NCBI GenBank assembly: GCA_963691655.1
Contig: OY829326.1
Coordinates: 87,785,235-87,849,234, forward strand
Reading direction: 5' to 3'
Length of the DNA: 64,000 nucleotides
Source: Toxonevra muliebris
Lineage: Eukaryota > Arthropoda > Insecta > Diptera > Pallopteridae
The notes below the pieces were generated by a model. That model was not told where the DNA came from, did no database searches, and saw nothing but the letters and a program-made list of their open reading frames with translations. The translations under genes were made by a program, and so were the position numbers. Below are positions 61,125-64,000 of the stretch, piece after piece (position 1 is the stretch's first letter; every line of letters begins with the position of its first letter).

Positions 61125-62366
61125 AACAAATTATCTGATTTGCAGTACATAATTCTTATATACAAATTTCGGAGCATATTTTTCTCATTTTATGGAAAAA
61201 AAGGCATTCCATCTCACCCGCAAGATTCCATCTCTCCCTGAATCGTCAATTTTTTTTTTTAATTCGGAAAAATATGATAAAATGATAAAACACCGAAACC
61301 GCTCAACGCGCTTATAAACAACGGTTTGAACTAAAGTTTAGTATATTACATGGAATATTTTTGCAATTTCCTTTAAAGTTGTGATGATTTAAAAAAAAGG
61401 AGTTCCATCTCTCCTGGAATTACCCTATCACACAAAATTTTGGCGATTTTGTATTTTTGGGGATTTCGTACCCATCTTTCAGGATTTTCAGAATTCGATT
61501 TTATGCTGAAACAAGGCATTAGCTTCCGACAACTTAATTTTTTTAAATCGATTTTTTAAATTTTCATTACATGTGCGAAAATAAATATTGGTGAGTAGCT
61601 TTGAGAGTGTGTGTTTTTTTTATAAAATACGTGACTAAAGATTTATTTTGACTTCAGCTTCACCTACTCCAATTGCACTTTCACCGCTAAAGCGTCCGCA
61701 GATAAGGCAAAACGTCACTTTTTTTCTAAGAATTTTTATATTAACAATAGAAGAACTATGGGCACTAATTTTAAAAGCAGCTGTAGATAGGAAGTTCGGA
61801 GCTAACTTTCATTATGGTATACACCTTCTACTACACGTTACCTACGGTAGTTATTTCAATGGCAGGTAGGCGTGATTATTAACCAATTTTGAAGAAAATT
61901 GGCATAAAACATTTTATTTATCAGCTAGATTACTTAGGTTTTAAATCCTTCCATTGTAAGGATTCGTCTTTTTTACATCGATTTAATTAGGCCAAACAAC
62001 ATTTGAGAACTAGAAGGTTATGCAGAACTAAATTTTAGAAAAATTTAGAAGATCTCGCACTTTAAATGCATATAATATAAATTTTAACAATGAAAACAAA
62101 AAATACCCACGCATTTAAATCAGACAATTTAATTAATTTGGTTTAAAATTGATTCCCCATGTAATCGTATTTATAAATTTGAAAATCAGTAAAGTGTAAA
62201 ATAAATAAAAATGTGTAAAAATAATAAAATTTAATTTTCAATGGATTGTAAAAAAGAGTTTAATTAATTAAAATTAATAACGATGACTACAAAAAAAAAA
62301 ACAAAACAACTGCAAAAATGTAGCAATATGCCAATATAAGCAACAACAAAATCACTTACATATGTA
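61125..62366. other. Smr intron sequence
   Basis: TTCCATCTC words recur at about 61208, 61226 and 61402. An AG-preceded plus-strand frame at 61650 is not recognisable as an exon. Nothing else seen. Confidence 0.4.
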
Positions 62367-62682
62367 TAGTGTTACCAACTATAATGATTTGCTCAGCATC
62401 ATACTGATTTTTAGCTCCATATTACTAATTCAATTTCCATACTGATTTATGTACTTATAGATTTTTTTCTTTTGTCAGAATCTATTGATTTACCATATTT
62501 TGCGTACTTCATTTTTTTTCATGACCTTTGTTATAAACTTGTGAATTACTCGGTAATATTCGAGTAGTAGGCACTTTGTTCCTCCCTGGAACCTTAGGAA
62601 ACATATATATATATGTATATATTCGAGTAGTAGGCAAATACTGATTTATACTGATTTTTGGAAACTAATGCTGGTAACACTG
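62367..62682. mobile_element. Small hAT-like element with TAGTGTTACC ends
   Basis: TAGTGTTACCAAC at 62367 and, inverted, CAGTGTTACCAGC ending at 62682 bound a 316-base segment; ATACTGATTTTTAG and related words recur at both ends. Adjacent 8-mers (CATATGTA and TGCATGTA) agree at five of eight positions, a possible decayed 8-bp hAT duplication. Non-coding. Confidence 0.5.
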
Positions 62683-62783
62683 TGCATGTATGTAAGAGCA
62701 TTGGGATGGCAGTTGTTTGGACTGACATTTAACTAATGATTTTTTAAGAAGCCTTTACCTTTAGCATAATCTGGGAACTTTCA

Positions 62784-63257
62784 GTGATAACACAGTGCAA
62801 CAAAAATTCAACTTTTGTTTTATGCGCGACTTTTTTTTTAAATCAATTAAATTTCTTTTTTACAATTGCAACAACAAGCGATTCCATTATTTACTTATGA
62901 GAGGAAAAGTATACGTCCTAGGTTATTCCGATGTTCGGGAACCCCTTATAATTTTTTACAAGAAACATTTCTCCAAAAACAGTATAATAGTTTTCTCAAC
63001 GGTTTTTGTTTTATCGGCTATTTATCGAAAGGAAGGAGATGGAGGAATAGGGAATACCCAAAAGTTGTTTATGCCTTTGTGCTTAACAACTTTGCTTCAG
63101 ACATCAAATTCGTATCTATTGAAATAAAGAAATTTTTTAATAGCCCCTGAATACCCAATTTTTCCGATTTCAGGCCCATATTGTGGGAGAACTGGATGTG
63201 ATGGAGAAAAACCGAGTACGCAGTCGTGATCAGCTAGACATTGCACTGTGTAATCAC
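62784..63257 (+). mobile_element. Inverted-repeat mini-element, long copy
   Basis: The left end GTGATAACACAGTGCAA and the right end TTGCACTGTGTAATCAC are inverted copies. The interior matches 13217-13485 (other strand) in many blocks. An exon-like stretch at 63174-63275, framed by TTTCAG and GTAAGT, falls largely within it. Only two copies are in the window. Superfamily not recognised. Confidence 0.7.
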
Positions 63258-64000
63258 GTACAACTTGGACGCCTCCGTAAGTTTAACTAGAGAGGCCTCT
63301 ATTATGATAATAGCTTTTCAAAAATACACTGCGAAATTTTTCTGCTGGGTAATAACTTTTAATTCTAATTCAAAAGCCGGAGAAGAGAGCAACGCAGTTT
63401 TCAAAATTACAATTGTTCCCCAAGTGCGCATGCATTTTCATGCAGTTTTAGGTAAACCCGGCTTAGCTATATTGGCTGTATTGAGGGTTTCATTCTATCG
63501 GTTGATAGTTTCTGAGATTTATGCCTAAAGATTTGCACATTAGAAATGGGCATCAGGTATTGATTCATAATTAATTTTTATTTGATATAAACCCAGCAAA
63601 CAGTAGAAGATTTTCTTATTTGCTTAATGGAGAACAACGATTTAGAAACTTAAATTCTAATTAAATAATAACATTTTAAGACTGTCTCCAAAAATTTTGG
63701 AGCTTAACCGATAATTTGAAACGTTTTCCCGTTTTAATTGAAGACGATTTACTCTCGAGATTTGCGATGATAATTCGTTCAAAAAATAACCTGCACGGAA
63801 ATGTCTATAACTCCAACATAAACCAATTTTTCCAGCTTCTTTTTTTGTAAACGTTCTTCAATAGCACTGTGCGACACATTTTTTTTACATAAGTTTTTAC
63901 TTCGGATTTTGAAAGAATAAGTCCTGCTGAGCAATCCTGTATTCGAAATTAACGGTCACCTTAATGTGCATATGTTCCTACTGTAGCAATAAAAAAAAAA
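63258..64000. other. Smr intron sequence to the window edge
   Basis: AT-rich with no recognised exon. The plus-strand frame at 63241-63528 has no domain and overlaps the end of the repeat. Confidence 0.4.

Noticed and set aside
61648..61869. Plus-strand frame preceded by AG, possible exon
   Set aside because: No donor or partner exon and no recognisable domain.
63174..63275. Exon-like segment with acceptor and donor on the plus strand (AHIVGELDVMEKNRV)
   Set aside because: The sequence is part of a dispersed repeat also found at 13217-13485, so it was not called a gene exon.

Overview
The window looks like AT-rich nuclear DNA of a higher fly (Diptera, Brachycera; a tephritid-like acalyptrate is my inference). 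Reasons: introns with GT/AG ends, a recognisable Drosophila Smrter (Smr) orthologue, fly-type group III phospholipase A2 introns and protein, and many decayed insect transposons. Only two host protein-coding genes can be supported. Both lie on the minus strand.

Gene 1 (18467-19790) is a complete four-exon gene for a secreted group III-type phospholipase A2 of 371 residues, with the calcium loop (WCGPG) and catalytic His-Asp pair (CCREHD) intact. Gene 2 (51326-56648) is the 3' half of Smr, the fly SMRT/NCoR nuclear-receptor corepressor. Five terminal coding exons encode about 1675 residues and end in the NCoR-type C-terminus. Its next 5' exon is beyond the right edge, so 56649-64000 is intron as far as I can see. 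The very AT-rich 46700-51325 is probably its 3' UTR and downstream DNA.

Most of the rest is transposon debris. 2911-9240: a hAT transposase remnant cut by a nearly complete but broken LOA/R1-like non-LTR retrotransposon. 11470-12560: a Mutator-like element with long inverted ends built from a GGGCGTTATGACC-type unit. 12930-13059, 21569-22000, 31017-31148 and 60857-61120: small elements flanked by TTAA (piggyBac-like). 13217-13485 and 62784-63257: two copies of another inverted-repeat element. 13958-16187: a 5'-truncated second copy of the LOA-like element, in opposite orientation. 22340-29000 and 33120-43560: scattered fragments of jockey-, LOA- and RTE-type retrotransposons, one LTR-retrotransposon protease fragment and one Tc1-like scrap. 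45203-46406 and 62367-62682: two further elements with inverted ends. A few tRNA-like sequences (SINE or pseudogene) are present.

There is no operon-like organisation. The two host genes are unrelated in function: one is a secreted lipase, the other a nuclear scaffold that links ecdysone receptor and other factors to histone deacetylase complexes. I found no convincing new multi-gene system. The most interesting items are the coding-like in-frame extension behind the Smr stop codon, the Mutator-like element with an apparent intron holding a hairpin, the nested hAT/LOA insertion with a frameshift shared by two LOA copies, and the group of TTAA-flanked mini-elements.
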